This document shows, in pieces, positions 62,166 through 64,000 of a stretch of 64,000 nt of DNA; within the stretch, counting starts at the first letter, position 1; the number at the start of each line of letters is the position of its first letter. The stretch covers positions 1,240,001 through 1,304,000 of the forward strand of contig NZ_CP119802.1 of assembly GCF_029338355.1 (NCBI RefSeq). The letters are read 5' to 3'. The stretch is from Halosegnis marinus (GTDB lineage Archaea; Halobacteriota; Halobacteria; Halobacteriales; Haloarculaceae). The notes under the pieces are model-generated. The model had not been told where the DNA came from. It worked only from the letters and a program-made list of their open reading frames with translations, and ran no database searches. The position numbers were made by a program, and so were the translations under genes.

Positions 62166-62779
62166 TGTCCGAGGAAGAAGCCCCGGAGCCGGAAGCCCCG
62201 GCCTCCACCGACGACGAGCGCGTCTCCGCCCAGCTGTTCGGCGTCTGGGACGTCGACGACATCGAGTACCGCGACCCCTCCACCCGCCGGTACATCACCG
62301 TCACGCCCATCGCCCACACGCAGGGCCGGCACGCCAACAAGCAGTTCAAGAAGTCGGAGCTCTCCATCGTCGAGCGGCTCATCAACCGTCTGATGCAGAC
62401 GGAGGAGAACACCGGCAAGAAGCAGCAGGCGACGCGCATCGTCCGCGACGCCTTCGACATCGTCCACGAGCGCACCGAGGAGAACCCGGTGCAGGTGCTC
62501 GTGCGCGCGGTCGAGAACTCCGGCCCGCGCGAGGAGACCGTCCGCCTGAAGTACGGCGGCATCTCCGTCCCGAAGGCCGTCGACGTGGCCCCGCAGCGCC
62601 GCGTCGACCAGGCGCTGAAGTTCATCGCGGAGGGCGTACAGGGCTCGTCGTTCAAGACGACCACCCCCGCCGCCGAGGCGCTGGCCTCCCAGCTCGTCGG
62701 CGCGGCCAACTACGACGTCCAGACGTACGCGGTGAACCAGAAGGAGGAGAAGGAACGCGTCGCGGCCGCCGCCCGCTAA
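62165..62779 (+). CDS. rps7: 30S ribosomal protein S7
   Basis: The 204-aa protein begins with an acidic tail ([23 protein letters not shown]) typical of haloarchaea. The conserved core VERLINRLMQTEENTGKKQQATRIVRDAFDIVHERTEENPVQVLVRAVENSGPREETVRLKYGGISVPKAVDVAP follows (about 76-150), with the C-terminal helix at 170-200. T-rich stretches follow within 40 nt of the stop. Confidence 0.97.
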   Translation: MSEEEAPEPEAPASTDDERVSAQLFGVWDVDDIEYRDPSTRRYITVTPIAHTQGRHANKQFKKSELSIVERLINRLMQTEENTGKKQQATRIVRDAFDIVHERTEENPVQVLVRAVENSGPREETVRLKYGGISVPKAVDVAPQRRVDQALKFIAEGVQGSSFKTTTPAAEALASQLVGAANYDVQTYAVNQKEEKERVAAAAR

Positions 62780-62880
62780 GCCGTCCCGTCTGCGGTTTCT
62801 CCCGCTTTCCCCGCCCGGAAGCGACGCGTCCCGTCGCCGCCGGCCGTACAGTGAAGTAGGCAGACCCCCTGTCTCCGTCC

Positions 62881-63153
62881 GTGAACACGGGCGACCTCGC
62901 CGACCGGCTCGAACGGTTCGGCGGGAGCGAGGCGGAGCGGCGGGCGGTCGCGCGGAGCGTCGGCGACATGGCCGACGAGGGCGTGTTCGCGCGCGACGCG
63001 GGGTACGACCTCACGGCCGACGTCGTCCTCGGCGAGCTCGCGGACGCGCCCGACGGCGGCCCCGCGGACCGCTGGAACTGGTGGCTCGGCGCGCTGGAGG
63101 TCAGCCACGGCGACTACGCCCGCTTCCAGGTGCGTCGGTGGGCCGAGCGGTGA
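62881..63153 (+). CDS. hypothetical protein downstream of rps7
   Basis: The 90-aa acidic protein starts at GTG 62881 and reads NTGDLADRLERFGGSEAERRAVARSVGDMADEGVFARDAGYDLTADVVLGELADAPDGG, then DRWNWWLGALEVSHGDYARFQVRRWAER. The first half looks like a helical bundle or small DNA-binding domain. The W-N-W-W-L-G segment may pack a hydrophobic core. I do not recognise it. Its 46-nt spacing to the nuclease gene allows co-transcription. Confidence 0.6.
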   Translation: MNTGDLADRLERFGGSEAERRAVARSVGDMADEGVFARDAGYDLTADVVLGELADAPDGGPADRWNWWLGALEVSHGDYARFQVRRWAER

Positions 63154-63199
63154 CGCGCCGGACCGACGGGCCTTCACGGCTCCGTCCCCTTCTCGACGC

Positions 63200-64000
63200 A
63201 TGAAACTCGACTTCCTCGGCGGCGCGGGGGAGGTCGGCCGCAGCGCCGTCCTCGTGGACGACGCGCTGCTGCTCGACTACGGCGCGAAGCCGACGGAGCC
63301 GCCGGGGTGGCCGCTCGACTGCGACCCCGAGGCGGTCGTCGTCTCGCACGGCCACCTCGACCACGCCGGCGGAGTGCCCGCGCTCCTGTCGGGGACGGAC
63401 CGGCCGCCGGTCCACTGGACCCCGCCGACCCACGAGTTCGCCGCCCTGCTCGCGCGCGACACGCTGAAGCTCCACGGCAACACCCCGCGGTGTCCCTTCG
63501 CCGAACCCGACGTCCACCGGCTGGGCGAGGCCTCGGTCGAACACGGCTACGGCGAGCCGTTCGAGGCCGCGGGCTACGAGGTGACGCTGTACGACGCCGG
63601 CCACATCCCCGGGAGCGCCCACGTCCTCGTGGACGACGGCGACACCCGCCTCCTGTACACCGGCGACTTCCACACCGACGACCAGCGGCTCGTCCCCGCC
63701 TCCACGGCCCGGCCCGAGGCGGATGTCGTGATATGCGAGTCCACGTACTCCGACGTCTCGCACGACCCCCGCGCCCGCGTCGAGGAGCGGTTCGCCGAGG
63801 CGGTCCGCGAGACGGTCGTCCGCGGCGGCACCGTCGTCGTCCCCGCCTTCGCCATCGGCCGGACGCAGGAGGTACTCATGGTCTGTGACGCCCACGGCCT
63901 CGACCCCTACGTCGACGGGATGGGCGTCGAGGTGCTGGACACGCTCGTGCGCCACCCCGACTACGTCCGCGATCACGACGCGCTCCGCGGCGCGCGCAAG
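63200..64000 (+). CDS. beta-CASP-type metallo-beta-lactamase nuclease, partial at window end
   Basis: The first 267 codons show the metallo-beta-lactamase core of the CPSF/RNase J group: FLGGAGEVGRSA, VSHGHLDHAGGVP (H-x-H-x-D-H, about 51-57), YDAGHIPGSAHV (about 131-142) and LYTGDFHT with the second metal Asp. CESTYSDVSHDPRARVEERF and VVPAFAIGRTQEVL follow, opening the beta-CASP part. Archaeal members cut or trim RNA 3' ends or 5' ends. The gene continues past position 64000, so length and C-terminal domain are unknown. Confidence 0.88.
   Translation, partial: MKLDFLGGAGEVGRSAVLVDDALLLDYGAKPTEPPGWPLDCDPEAVVVSHGHLDHAGGVPALLSGTDRPPVHWTPPTHEFAALLARDTLKLHGNTPRCPFAEPDVHRLGEASVEHGYGEPFEAAGYEVTLYDAGHIPGSAHVLVDDGDTRLLYTGDFHTDDQRLVPASTARPEADVVICESTYSDVSHDPRARVEERFAEAVRETVVRGGTVVVPAFAIGRTQEVLMVCDAHGLDPYVDGMGVEVLDTLVRHPDYVRDHDALRGARK

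Overview
The window is a gene-dense, roughly 68-70 % GC stretch of chromosome from an extremely halophilic archaeon (class Halobacteria). The evidence is the acidic proteome (D/E-rich, K-poor), split archaeal RNA polymerase genes (rpoB''/B'/A'/A''), RadA, Hel308, Hef, KEOPS Cgi121, archaeal NMD3 and Taw2, HalX and other haloarchaea-typical families, Tat-exported lipoproteins and mostly leaderless genes with a TATA box about 25-30 nt before the start codon. No rRNA, transposase, CRISPR array or intein was seen.

Layout. 0-9.8 kb: AIR-synthase-like protein, tRNA-Gln(CTG), deacetylase, NikR, flavin oxidoreductase, small regulator, squalene/phytoene synthase, HAD phosphatase, aminoglycoside-phosphotransferase-like protein, GCS2-like ligase and an SDR dehydrogenase. 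9.8-17.2 kb: an iron/siderophore uptake island with two Tat-lipoprotein binding proteins, a cysteine-free flavoprotein, a FecCD permease and an ATPase. Its three promoters carry five copies of a 14-bp TTAGG-N4-CCTAA-type dyad. An ABC exporter follows. 17.2-34.1 kb: housekeeping genes: SLOG protein, Hef, zinc-ribbon protein, KhtT/KhtU antiporter, dolichol-kinase-like protein, GlyRS, CBS protein, Cgi121, Hel308, ferredoxin, malate dehydrogenase, amidohydrolase, Taw2 and NMD3. Two proteins too small for routine ORF calling (52 and 33 aa) are added here.

34.2-44.1 kb: gamma-glutamyltransferase-like gene next to a complete oligopeptide ABC importer (binding protein, two permeases, two ATPases), then HtpX-PspAB. 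44.2-52.4 kb: RadA, two methyltransferases, pyroglutamyl peptidase, a flippase, a divergent pilin-like/HerA-like pair, a CrcB pair and a HalX response regulator. 52.5-52.8 kb: tRNA-Asp(GTC), whose 3' end is duplicated 123 bp away, as expected of an integration scar.

53.0-64.0 kb: the RNA polymerase/translation operon rpoH-rpoB''-rpoB'-rpoA'-rpoA''-nusA-rps12-rps7. Next come an unknown 90-aa protein and a beta-CASP-type nuclease that runs off the end; EF-2, commonly close to rps7, is not in view. The most unusual gene is nusA. It is about twice the usual archaeal length because a second, degenerate copy of the NusA KH unit is fused to its C-terminus.

As inferred, the main connected systems are iron acquisition under a DtxR/Idr-like operator, gamma-glutamyl/peptide scavenging, recombination and repair (Hef, Hel308, RadA), and the core transcription-translation operon.
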